Positions 1 to 10,343 of a DNA stretch of 64,000 nucleotides are shown one piece after another. Origin of the DNA: Clarireedia homoeocarpa (taxonomy: Eukaryota > Ascomycota > Leotiomycetes > Helotiales > Rutstroemiaceae); assembly GCA_001465935.1 (NCBI GenBank), contig LNKV01000003.1, positions 998,363-1,062,362 on the forward strand, given 5' to 3'. Both the position numbers and the translations under genes were made by a program. How positions within the stretch are numbered: the first letter of the stretch is position 1; every line of letters begins with the position of its first letter. Below the pieces are notes generated by a model that was given only the letters and a program-made list of their open reading frames with translations, was not told where the DNA came from and ran no database searches.

Positions 1-176
1 CTAAAGACTGTTCAAAATATATGCTTAGGCAGCATGTCCGATAATGCTTCTTCGCAATTGCTGAAGATAATCATTTTATGCTTCGATGGAGTGCCTGTTT
101 GTACCTTCTTATAACATTCTCGGCTCTATAATATTCCATGTCTAGATCACTTTGACCCACCCGATGTCTGTTGACG

Positions 177-1310
177 TTACAACTCTGGGTGCTTCGTTCT
201 CATGTGTCTTTGAAGGGCATCTTTCCGTGAAAATCCCTTTTCATTTGAACAGCCAGGTACTTCACACTTTATCATTTTCTTCTCGCCGCCTGTACACACC
301 TTGTCATTTTCATGTCGTTGAAGATCCCATACCCGGCCGAAAGTTTTGTCACAGTTTGGACAGCGGTTTTGGGCTGCCTTATCCTCGGAACCGGCTGCTT
401 GTTTGCGATGACGAGAACGTGTACGATCTTGTTCTGAGTCTGAACTGTCACCCGAATGAGTCCGTCTTCTCTTAACCTCCTTTTTGCCAGTATTAGTAGT
501 AGTAGTAGTGGTGGTCGCGGTGGTGGTAGTAGTACGGTGGCTACGGTCCTCGGTTGAGCGACCATTTCTATCATTTGATCTGGATCTGGATCTAACATGA
601 CCTCCTTCCGCAGCAGACGGCAGGCGCGCCGCTGAATCACGCTGTGGTGCAGTAGTAGTAGTAGTACCAGTACCAATAGCATTTATCTCATTCGTAAAGT
701 CGCCGGCGAAGTTCAAAGGAGCCTTGGTCTCCCTCCTTCTGGTTCCATACGTGTCGCGTCGCCTATCATTCTTCCAAGGATCATCCCCATTTCCTTGATC
801 TTGGTCCTTAGCCGGCCTCTTGCTAGATCTCTCAACAGAGCTGCTTCCCACCGAAGGGTTCGAGGTGTTAGCAGAGTTGTGCCCTGCAGAAGACGTTGAA
901 GTTTGCTTGGGAGAGGCGTGTTTTCTTCCAGAATCAGTAGGATGAGTTGCTTTACTTGAGTTGGAAGCCGCTGGCGTTGATGTGGGCTGAACACGAGGGT
1001 GAGATCCTATGATCTCAACACTCGGATCGCGGCGTGAACGCGCAGCGCGTTCTGCTTCCTCTTCTTTCTTACGTGTCTCTTGCCGCTTCAATGCTGCTTC
1101 TTCCTCTGCTTTTCTCATTGCTTTTTTCTCTGCCTCTCGTCGCCGTGCTAGCTCTTCTTTTGCTTCGTCTTTGGAACAAGCTATCTTCTCGTCCTCAGCC
1201 ACATATTCATATCTTGATCGGGTTGCAATTTTAGTGAGTTCTTTATCGTCAATGCGACTCAGATATGCAAGCCTCCTACGAGCTGCCCTTGCTGCTGCAT
1301 CTTCGGACAT
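177..1310 (-). CDS. C2H2-type zinc-finger protein, low-complexity N-terminal region
   Basis: A single uninterrupted frame of 377 residues with its ATG at 1310. The first ~100 residues are strongly charged (runs of Ala, Arg, Glu and Lys), which looks like a long helix or coiled coil. Residues ~100-315 are Ser/Thr-rich low complexity with two threonine runs encoded by ACY repeats. The last ~62 residues hold two zinc fingers: a C-x2-C-x12-H-x5-C finger and then a C-x4-C-x14-H-x4-H finger ending five residues from the stop. DNA or RNA binding is inferred from the fingers; no particular family is recognised. The neighbour at 2918-4263 on the same strand shares the charged N-terminal segment, the Ser-rich middle and the first finger type, so the two look like tandem duplicates. 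This copy has no visible break. Confidence 0.75.
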   Translation of the reverse strand: MSEDAAARAARRRLAYLSRIDDKELTKIATRSRYEYVAEDEKIACSKDEAKEELARRREAEKKAMRKAEEEAALKRQETRKKEEEAERAARSRRDPSVEIIGSHPRVQPTSTPAASNSSKATHPTDSGRKHASPKQTSTSSAGHNSANTSNPSVGSSSVERSSKRPAKDQDQGNGDDPWKNDRRRDTYGTRRRETKAPLNFAGDFTNEINAIGTGTTTTTAPQRDSAARLPSAAEGGHVRSRSRSNDRNGRSTEDRSHRTTTTTATTTTTTTNTGKKEVKRRRTHSGDSSDSEQDRTRSRHRKQAAGSEDKAAQNRCPNCDKTFGRVWDLQRHENDKVCTGGEKKMIKCEVPGCSNEKGFSRKDALQRHMRTKHPEL

Positions 1311-1694
1311 TTTTAAGGTTTTAATCGAGGGACTGATATATACCTAGTGGATAGATTTTCGTATGTCCTGATATAGGCAACTTGTGTTTTTGTGATGAGA
1401 ATGGAAGATAGTTAATGGTATGAAAGGATATTGGACATTTTTATACTCATACAAAGGTATCATTTGATGCCTACGCAAATAACACAGGCCCTGTATGGTA
1501 CAAAGTAAAACACCTGTATCTTAGAGATTAAGCGCCGCAAGTACCAAATAAGTTAATGGTAAGTCATAGATATTAGGTCGGCGGCCACCCAGATAGGGGA
1601 GAGAAGGAAGGATTCTTACATATATTTATAAAAATAGAGATTTCAAGGAACCTAAGAGCAACTCTTCGAAGTCCTAGTCAGGGAAAACGATGTC

Positions 1695-1735
<41 letters not shown>

Positions 1736-2917
1736 AGTGTTTAACATTAACAAGATTCTGAACTTAGTGAAATTTGCTAAGTTCGTCGGTTTGGCGTCTC
1801 GCTACTGAGAGATGCACCATGAACAAACTACTATCACCGTCAAGGAACGAGATAGACGCGACATTGGATAAGCAATGCGCTGGAATAAGCAGAGCCAACG
1901 GCCAGCCTGTATTAGCCATCACATGGATTTAAAGAGACCATGATGTTTTCAACTGTGCAAGGAGCACTGGGCTTGGCGACCGATGAAACGTGCAATGGCC
2001 TTGCAATACTACAGGAATAGTATCATGGGCGTAGTTACGCTCGCTATATATCAATCGCGCAAATGAAATAAGCCTAAAAGACCGGTCTGGCACGTCGATA
2101 CATGGGTAGGAGACATATATACTCTAGAGCATAATTTCGAGGGGTCGATGGGCCAACCCAAAAACCAAGCACAGGAATTGATAGTTGCTGTTACTAGCAG
2201 AAACTGAGTCACCTCGCAGAGACTGGGTTGCCTAGTGGTGCTCAAGAAAAGAGCAACCTACTCAGTGTTGGTATGTTATACGTGTATCAACCCCACCTTC
2301 AGTGCTATGATACTATATATAATTAAACACGCTTGATGCTTGAGTTGAAAGGCAAGTCACAAGTGTACCACCATTAAGAGATAATCAGGCAATAATTGCT
2401 CGTCGGTTCCCTCCACTAAACGTCAATGTCTAACTCCAGCTGCAGCTCTAATTCTCCAATAGACCCAAGGGATTCAGAATCCGCAAGCAAGAGGTTCAGT
2501 TCTCAGTGAGTAGGGACTTGACGTTGGAGTTAGTCTCCACAAAAGGCAACACTCGCTGACTAAACGCCAACGCCACAGACCGTCTGCGCAGCAATCGAAG
2601 GCCAAATGTCCAAGGGAGCTGGACCTGGCCATGACCTACTGTTAGCAAGGCTGTAAGGGTCTTCATCAATTAAGGAAATATATGCACAAGTAGTGTTGGA
2701 ACTCAAGGAGTGTCTTTCACATTAAATAGCGATGCGTAACTTAAGACAGAAACTCGTCTAAATTTTTATACATAAGTGATGCAATACGATTCTTTTTGGT
2801 ACTTTCATGGTTTAGCCCTCGAACTTTGGACCTTAACACCAAACGGCTTTGCAAATCATCTTGAGTAATCGACCTTCTGTGCGTTTGGTCCGATATTCTC
2901 TTTTCAGCTTGAGCTGC
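1311..2917. other. Intergenic region with a 38-base poly-T tract
   Basis: This 1.6-kb stretch separates the two zinc-finger genes and serves as 5' flank of the first and 3' flank of the second. It has only short frames with no recognisable domain. The one clear structure is the homopolymer at 1697-1734. Confidence 0.6.
1697..1734. repeat. Poly-T tract, 38 bases
   Basis: An uninterrupted run of 38 T on the plus strand (poly-A on the minus strand). It could be a slippage-expanded homopolymer or the 3' tail of an old retroposed insertion. I see no flanking target-site duplication or recognisable retroelement, so I leave its origin open. The exact length may be affected by sequencing. Confidence 0.95.
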
Positions 2918-2922
2918 CTATA

Positions 2923-2953
<31 letters not shown>

Positions 2954-4263
2954 CTTCTTCTTCTTCTTCTTCTTCTTCTTCTTCTTCTTCTCCTCCTCCC
3001 CATCACCTGATGACTTTTTGTGGCTGTTGCCAGTTTCTTCTTCGCGTCTTGAGGTGCCTCCTGAGGATATATTTTTTGTCTCTTTTCCTTTTCTTTTTGA
3101 TTCAGCTCCCGATAAATCACCAGCACCTTCTTCATCTCCATGCCCATGCTTTGATTTAATGTGAGATTGAAGATGTTTCTTATGCTTAATTATCCGGCTG
3201 CATTCCGGGCATTTGACTTGATTGGTGTGTGGGAGACCATGTGCATCGGAGAGGTGCTTGTTGAAACCATTACGGTCTGCATCGGTGTAGTCACAATCTT
3301 CGCATTCAAAAATACCAGAAAGGATCTTACATTGATTGTTCCCCAGATATAGATCAACCAGAGAGGATTTATCGGCAGTATAACCGCAATTTGGACAATG
3401 ATATCTCCCTTTGTCCTTCTTATATTTGGGTTCATCCGTAGACGCTTTTTTAATCGCGCCCCGAGGATGCTCGGCCGTTCCTTCAACGACTGATGCGGTA
3501 GGTACCTCGCTCCCGCCAGTAAGATCGATAGGATTGCTAGTAGAACCCTTAATGGGGCCAGTTGTACAGTTACTGCTATTCTGATGTCGTTTGAATTTAT
3601 CGGGGCTTTTTAATATTTTTCCGCATTTTAGGCATTTATATTTACCATCATCTACCTCTTCATAACGTTTGACGCGACTGGGCGTAGTTGTACTGCCATC
3701 ACCTAGGCGCGATTTCGAACGGAAATGATTTCGGTCTGTCTCAGAGTCTGATTCTCCCCCGTTTTAAGAACGGGAACGTTTTCCGCTGGCGCTGGCGGCA
3801 GACATGGGCGCGAGTAATCCACCCGCCTCTTCACTCCTATGTGATGATCTTCCTGTTCTACCAGTGCTACGTGCCTTGGATGATGGTTTTGTTGTTTTGC
3901 TAGGCTCAGTCGCCTTGCTTGAGGAGGCTGTTGTTATTTCTTTTCGGCCGCCAGTGCTATCCTTCGGCGGAGTCGAGCTTGAGGGGGTTGCTTCAATGTT
4001 TGTCAGCTCCTTCGTGAGATCCTGCAAGTTCATAGCATTTTGTCCATATGGTTTTGACCATTCGGCATTTCGTCGCCTCTCCGCTTCAGCTCTCACTTCA
4101 TCATGGGAGAACTCTGGATCCTCTTCACTTGATGATCATATCTCGATTTTGGCAATGCTTTCACCAGTGCGTTAAATTCCTTGTCGGAAAGATCTTCTAT
4201 CTTTCTAGGAATTGATGAGCGACCTCCCGTCCTAACATTCCTCGATGAAATATTTCTGGACAT
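2918..4263 (-). pseudogene. Broken tandem paralogue of the zinc-finger gene
   Basis: The ATG at 4263 opens a frame of about 50 codons that resembles the start of the 177-1310 protein (Asp-Lys-Glu then Ser-Arg-Tyr). Near 4135-4145 similarity continues in another frame (Glu-rich, then R-A-E-A-E-R-R-R), which implies a one- or two-base shift. That frame runs on but has an in-frame TAA at 3764-3766; after it the same frame stays open to a TAG at 2918. Downstream are four finger-like units: a C2HC finger near 3640, a degenerate one near 3400, and two good C-x2-C-x12-H-x4-H fingers near 3310-3150. The frame ends in Glu3-Lys22-Leu, encoded by a CTT repeat. No canonical intron of plausible size removes either lesion. 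Alternatives are base-calling errors or an unrecognised splice form. The finger region is conserved enough that it decayed recently or is still partly used. Confidence 0.6.
2924..2990. repeat. (CTT)22 trinucleotide repeat
   Basis: A perfect CTT repeat on the plus strand. In the zinc-finger frame of the minus strand it reads as 22 consecutive lysines just before the stop; another frame reads poly-arginine, which is a shadow. Length variation here would add or remove lysines without changing frame. Confidence 0.95.
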
Positions 4264-5381
4264 ATTGAAGGTGTCGATAGTAGGGAAACTCTATCTAGAT
4301 CTCGCAAATCTATTTTGGATGTCTTGGAATGAGTAGCTTATAGCGAATAACGTGTGATATGTGATGATGATGGTAAAATAATAGATTACAAGAGGAAGCA
4401 AAAAGTGAGCATTTATATTCCAGTAGAGCAAAATGTTGCTCTTCACGAAGGATTAGACGTCGCTAGTGGCCATGACTGAGGCCACGTGAAATGGATACCT
4501 TAATTTATTCGACCTCCTGAGAGACCTCAAGTCGGACTACCGAGCGACGTAAGCGCCAAAGACACGACAATGGACCTGCAAATCTTGCTGGAAAGTGCAA
4601 CAGCCATGTGTGCCAATGGGTAGAGATGAGAAAAGCTTAGAAATAGCAAATATGTTGGCAGGCGTGGAAGAGCATTCGCAACGCGGGGTGGCCTTCACCA
4701 ACCATCCTCATGTAAAACGTACGGGTTGTCGAACCCAACATTCTCATTCCAACATAGCTTTTAAACCATAGGTATGACGACGGCTCTCACGCCACGCTGA
4801 ACGAATTCTCGATTAGTCGATAAGGGATAAACCAGCCGTCGAAACATGTCATGTACGAGTACGGTAGATTGGTTGGATTGAATGTGGTAGAGTATCAGAT
4901 TGAACAACTGCAATATCGTCTCAACTCCAGGGATAGACTGTCATCAAATTGTAACCCGAATTGACCCGGCTGTATACTATTGAGGCATGGTTTCCAAATT
5001 CTGAGACTTCACCAGTGTTAGTAGACCAAGGAGTTTCTGTCCAATATTGGGAAATACAAGATAATTTCAACCAATACTCATGTAGATATGAGTTCACAGG
5101 GTTGACTCCAAACAGACTGCGGGACGTTTGAAAGAAAGAGTTTCACATTATGTATAGCGCGATAAATCTACAAACAGGCGACAGTCAGTCCAAGCTGCTG
5201 TGTATAACTCCGAAATTTGTTAGTCCCCTCCGTCCATCATCAACATGTTTCTCCGTAAATTTTTATTGCGCCCCGACCGAGAGGCCATCAAGACCTTTCG
5301 CCATACAAAATGCAATCATACTATGAACATTTTGGTTTAGTCCCCCACGGTATCTCCGCTCGTAAACCCGCAATGACGTGT
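4264..5381. other. Intergenic region, nothing recognised
   Basis: About 1.1 kb lies between the broken zinc-finger copy and the MARVEL gene. It has no frame with a recognisable domain, no RNA gene that I can support and no obvious repeat. Confidence 0.5.
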
Positions 5382-5997
5382 TCACACGGGTTGAGAGGTC
5401 TCCTTCATTGCTGTTGTTGTTTGTGGCATAGCCCTTGACCGACCCATGCCACCCTTGAACATCTCCAGAGCGAGAATAGCAGTAGTCCCACACCAAAGCA
5501 ACCAGCTGAAAGCACCGAAAGCTACATCTGCACGAGCAGCTGCGCAAACAGATCCGCGACAGAAGAGGAGCTTGCTCAAGAAGACAGAAAGTGCAACGAA
5601 GCCTGCGAAGTAGAAGAGGACATTGAGGAGCTCGAAAGCTAAGTGAATGTATGGGTGAGAAGCTGCAATTCGCATCAGTACTAACTCATAACTTGCCCTA
5701 CTGGACAAAGACTTCAGGATGGATGCGTACCTCTTGTCATGAAACGGGGTGCAATCTCGAGGTAGAGAATCGAGATAATAGTGAAGAGCGGGACAAAGAT
5801 CAAGAAGTTGATCTGCGATGGGGACGAAGTTAGAGTATCCACATCATACCAATGGGCGACTAGGAGTGTTAGCAGAAGTTTGAAAGTTCATCTCTACTGG
5901 GCGATGTGGGTTCCATACCATATCCAGACAGACCCAGTACAACAACAGCAAAAACTGCTTGAAAGATTCGCAGAGGAAGAAGTAATCCGAATGCCAT
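5382..5997 (-). CDS. MARVEL-domain four-helix membrane protein
   Basis: Three exons, complement(5382..5662, 5731..5859, 5919..5997), give 162 residues. Donors are GTATGG and GTACGC, acceptors TAG and CAG, with introns of 59 and 68 nt, and all phases agree. Four hydrophobic segments are visible: residues ~5-25, ~45-65, ~75-95 and ~115-135. The loop before the last carries the C-x3-A-A-R-A pattern and the Phe-Gly-x-Phe-x-Trp pattern typical of fungal MARVEL proteins of the Nce102 kind. Such proteins sit in plasma-membrane domains or vesicles and organise membrane or support non-classical export; the exact role here is unknown. The C-terminal tail is short, polar and Thr/Gln-rich. The start is chosen because the first helix begins right after it. 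Confidence 0.82.
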
Positions 5998-7605
5998 TTT
6001 GAATGAGGGTAGTGGTCTTTGAACAATCGGAATCTTAACGTTTCAAACGTGTATCCAGTGGGTAGTTTTGTATGGATGTTCAAGCAGCAGCCAGTTGTGC
6101 GCGCATATAAAATGAGTGGTAGATATAAAAATCAATATACACGTTGAAGGACACGATTGAAAAAGAAGTGATGGACAAGAGAATGCAGAGAAGTCGCAGA
6201 CTGATATTCTAATTACCGGAGAAAGAAAAAGCAGACGAAGGCAAGACAGCTCTATTACAATCATGGAAAAGGTGCATTGATTTCGTATCAATTTTGAAAC
6301 GGAATTCAATTTATCGCACAGATAATGCAAGTACAGTACCTTGTCAAACAAGGGATCGACGGTACTCGAATAGCAACATTTGTCGCTAAGCCAATCAGGC
6401 CGACGATGTGCGGGCTGCGACAGTGGAGATCAGGGTTGCTGCTTTTCCCCACGATACAATAGGGCAATTGACCATGAGATGTGGGCAGCACAACCAATGG
6501 GATGGAAGTGGTACCGCACTTCACCATGTAATATCCAAGTTGTCCACAGCTCTCGATATGCTATTTTCGAGAACAGGTGGACTGATAACGCATGCTTCAT
6601 GGTTGTTCCCAACGCCGCGGCGACAATTGAAACTTCAAACGCGCTTTGTCGAGAACGGTCTGCTTGGACCCCGCACAAGCTTCCATTTTCTCGACAGCCA
6701 TGAAACTCCAGCCAAGATATTCATAAGAAATATTGGGAGACACCAGCTCCATCGCAACTTGAGCTGGACTGCCAAGCCTCGAAGTTTGTCTGACAAGTAC
6801 GAACATTGCCAAGTAACTGTAGCAGCAGTATTGATGCCAAGTGGGAAGCACCGGCAACCTGACCGTCTTGCCTCCTTCATGAGCCGAGCTTGATCTTTGT
6901 TTGAAGCTCACGCCCAGATTTACCAAGACCTTCAAAGCTCGAATGCCGCGACAATGAAAAGCTTGGACGTGACGAGATGCAGTGCAGAGATTTATTTTCT
7001 TGCGAGGGGCTGTATCAGCGCTGTGGCAGCAAGAAGGAGGAGCATGTCGCTGCCGCATCACGGTGGCACTTGTGGTCAGTTAGGGCGCTCATCGCTCAAA
7101 GGGCACAATCCAGTGCCAAACCCAGTGCCATGGGAGATGTCAATCTCAGTCATTGGTCGAGGCTGCTCATCTGAAATGATCTGGCCTAGTCTGGTGTGGT
7201 CATCTGCAGGGCTGTATGTAACTGTAAGGTTATGTAACTGTATGTGAGTGTATGTGGCACAAGCACATGCACAAATATGTAAGATTACCACGACGACGTA
7301 ACATGAGGCTTGTTTGCAGCTCTTGGGGAAACATTTGGTGAATATCTGGTGACGGCGCAAGAAAAGCCTCCAATTCCGTTTTCAGTCGCGGAAAAGAAAA
7401 GGAATGAATTGCGTGATTGACTTTACGTGTCACCCTATAGAGCGTTACCCCACCACCAGAAGCTCCAAATGGGCAGAGCAAAGCAGATGCGGGTGAATGG
7501 CTGCATGGGAGAATAAGTCTGTCATAAACAAAGACCTCTGAACATTTCCCGTTTGGTGAAGCTTCAAGTCTTTTTCTTTCTTCACTACTACACCCAGTTC
7601 CATTG
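5998..7605. other. Intergenic region upstream of homocysteine synthase
   Basis: About 1.6 kb. Several overlapping frames of 100-160 codons occur on both strands around 6.4-7.1 kb, but none has a recognisable motif, splice support or a clear reason to prefer one strand. I treat the region as promoter and 5' flank of the sulfur gene plus the upstream flank of the MARVEL gene. Confidence 0.5.
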
Positions 7606-7683
7606 AATCTCGTCGTTGAGCCCAAGTATTCAATCTCGTCGTTTAGCCCAAGTATTCAATCTCGTCGTTGAGCCCAAGTATTC
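7606..7683 (+). repeat. Three tandem 26-bp repeats at the start of homocysteine synthase
   Basis: Three adjacent 26-bp units (7606-7631, 7632-7657, 7658-7683), each starting AATCTCGTCGTT and ending CCCAAGTATTC. Units 1 and 3 are identical and unit 2 differs by one base. The array ends three bases before the ATG at 7687, so it is probably transcribed as the end of the 5' leader. Regulatory function is inference. Confidence 0.95.
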
Positions 7684-7686
7684 AAT

Positions 7687-9639
7687 ATGGCACCGGTGGA
7701 GAGCACTCACTTCGAGACTCTACAGCTTCATGCTGGGTAAGATTTGTACCGCTTCCCCGCACCTCTGGGAGACAAAGGCTGACAAGATTCATCACTATGT
7801 AGCCACGAACCCGATTCCGCAACCAACGCCAGAGCTGTGCCCATCTATGCAACTACAGTAGGTCGCTTCCATGGTGGTGTTTGAGGACGGCTCAGAAAAG
7901 CTAAAGGAACGCCCATAGAGTTTCACCTTCAATGACTCGGCTCATGGGGCCCGGTTATTCGGGCTCAAAGAATTGGGGAACCTCTACAGTCGGGTCGGGA
8001 ATGTACGTATTTACCATTTCGCAGCGGCGCGATGTACGAACGACAAGCGTTCTGGGAATTGGCATCTGAAGATATGAGTATTGGCAACGTTGAGAAAGAA
8101 CGGCTGCCATCTCAATTCAGTAATTGGCATCTCATCCTTCAAGATTGGCACACCACAGCCATTTTATGATATGCTACATCGCCAAGCAGGGCCAAGAATC
8201 TTAGCTAACAGGTACAGCCGACTGTTGATGTTTTCGAAAAGCGGATCGCAGCTCTTGAGGGTGGTGTAGCTGCTGTAGCATCATCCTCTGGCCAGGCAGC
8301 TCAATTCAGTAAGCACTCCTCCTAATTGATCTGTATATTCCCTTTCTCGGCAGCCAACCACTTAGCTTCCCGTTACCCGTCAAGTATCTAGGTATGCTAA
8401 CAACTGCTTCAAGTGGCCATCGCCGCACTGGCACACGCGGGAGACAATATTGTATCTACGACAAACCTCTATGGAGGAACATACAACCAATTGAAGGTCT
8501 TCCTCCCAAGATTAGGCATACGCACGAGATTCGTACCAAGTGATAAGCCCGAAGACTTTGCGAAGGTCATCGACGAAAATACGAAAGCCATCTACGTTGA
8601 GAGCATCGGAAATCCAAAATACAATGTTCCAGATTTTGAAGCTATTGCTAAGGTTGCACACGGTTAGTAACTTGTGCTTGTAAGTCATTGTATCCTCGTA
8701 CTGAGACATTTTGTATAGACCATGGCATTCCCCTCGTCGTCGACAATACATTCGGAGCTGGGGGATACTTTTGTCGCCCTATCGACCATGGAGCGGACAT
8801 CGTTGTTCATTCAGCAACAAAATGGATTGGTGGACATGGCACTACAATTGGAGGCGTAGTTATTGATGCCGGAAAGTTTGACTGGGGCAAGCACGGGAAA
8901 CGATTTCCTGAGATGGTTGAACCATCAGATGGCTACCATGGACTGAAATTCTGGGAGACATTTGGACCTACCACTTTCGCAACTCGAGTTCGAGTCGAGA
9001 TTCTTCGCGATTTAGGAAGCACTCTGAATCCATTCGCTGCTTTCCAATTAATACAAGGTCTCGAGACACTGAGTTTGAGAGGCGAGCGAACTGCCCAAAA
9101 TACTTTGGCGTTGGCGAAGTGGCTTGAAAAGAACCCGCACGTTTCTTGGGTGTCATATCCAGGACTTGAAAGTCATGAATCTCACGAGCTTGCAAAGAGA
9201 TATCTGCCGCGAGGGTTCGGTGGTGTTCTGAGCTTTGGTGTTAAAGGCGGCGGGGCGGCAGGGAGTCAGGTCGTTGATGGCTTCAAGATGATTAGTAACT
9301 TGGCTAATGTTGGGGACTCAAAAACTTTGGCCATCCATCCATGGTCAACCACGCATGAACAGCTCTCGGACTCGGAGAAGTTGGCTTCCGGTGTTACTGA
9401 GGTAAGCAATTCTTCAACTGCTAATTAGAGTGTACCGAGATATTTTGAGTCACACTACTAACAATTGGTACCTGCAGGATCTTATCAGAATCTCGGTTGG
9501 CACGGAGCATATTGATGACATTATCAACGACTTCGTGCAGTCGTTCGAATCTGCAGCTGCAGCAAAGACCACTGGTGGAACAGAATCAAATGCCAAGGAG
9601 AAAGGCAATGCCGATGGAGATGCAACGATGGTTTTGTAA
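7687..9639 (+). CDS. MET17: O-acetylhomoserine sulfhydrylase (homocysteine synthase)
   Basis: Seven exons, join(7687..7736, 7803..7857, 7919..8002, 8218..8308, 8414..8662, 8719..9401, 9478..9639), encode 457 residues, the family's usual size. The protein joins O-acetylhomoserine and sulfide to make homocysteine in sulfur assimilation and methionine synthesis, in the cytosol. Visible signatures of the Cys/Met-metabolism PLP enzymes are Leu-Tyr-Ser-Arg near residue 60, the Ser-Ser-Ser-Gly-Gln-Ala-Ala segment, Val-Val-Asp-Asn-Thr-Phe, and the PLP-binding Ser-Ala-Thr-Lys-Trp-Ile-Gly-Gly-His-Gly. The C-terminal Val-Gly-Thr-Glu-His-Ile-Asp-Asp segment is also typical. Intron 3 is long (215 nt). The usual Ile-Met before Asn-Pro-Thr is Val-Gly here, at an exon junction, so that junction is the least certain. 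A cystathionine-lyase role is less likely given the strong match to the sulfhydrylase branch. Confidence 0.92.
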
Positions 9640-10343
9640 ATGTGATTCCCCCTTTGAGTAGATCTCGGACATTCTTTTTGGGAGGCATTCTAGAAGCCTG
9701 CTAGTTCTAATGCCCTCCTGTAATGATAGGCGCCAGGCAGCTGCGATAAGAATTGGCGAAAAAAGAATGCGCAACGTTCATGTCCAGAAATCAAGTAGGC
9801 CTTTTGCGATGCCATAGAAAGCTATGCTTGCTTGATGTGAGCAGGTACTGCCAATGCTGCCGTTCCCGGACTTAAACGGCCAAGAATTGCCATGAAATAT
9901 AATAGTCCGTCCAGTGACTGTCTCCGAGTCCACTTATTTTCCCCTTTCACTGACTAGTAAATATGGAGCGTGATTCTTATTGGGATCGACTCACATGGCT
10001 TAAGAGATTGGTGGTCAAAACAAAAAATACGTGCCGAGGTAATCGAGGCTCTTCAGTGAAAGAGAAGAAGGCTAGCACTGCTAGGTTGCTTCGTCTCTTA
10101 ACACTTCTCATCATTCTCAAATGAATCTTCCTTCTCAATCTCGATCACATAGGAATAAATCTGTTCTTTCATGAATTTTCTTTACCAGATAGACTCACCA
10201 TTGTTTATATATACTATTTAGATTTATCAAGTGTCAACTTTATTTTTTATTCTTCCACGGTTCGTTGCCTCCAAGCCACAATTCCCACTGGTTCCTTAGA
10301 CGAAATGCTGATATTTACCTTCGCAGCTTTGTGTTAGAATACC
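9640..10343. other. Intergenic region, promoter of the acyl-CoA synthetase
   Basis: About 700 bp between two genes on the same strand. It is AT-rich near 10.2 kb, with a TATATATA-like stretch about 130 bp before the next ATG. No gene or repeat is recognised. Confidence 0.5.

Noticed and set aside
2833..3147. Poly-arginine frame of 104 codons
   Set aside because: It is the alternative reading of the CTT repeat. The overlapping frame carries conserved zinc-finger cysteines and histidines.
6408..7061. Overlapping 161- and 154-codon frames on opposite strands
   Set aside because: Neither has a recognisable motif, splice support or homology I can recall, and they overlap each other. Treated as intergenic.
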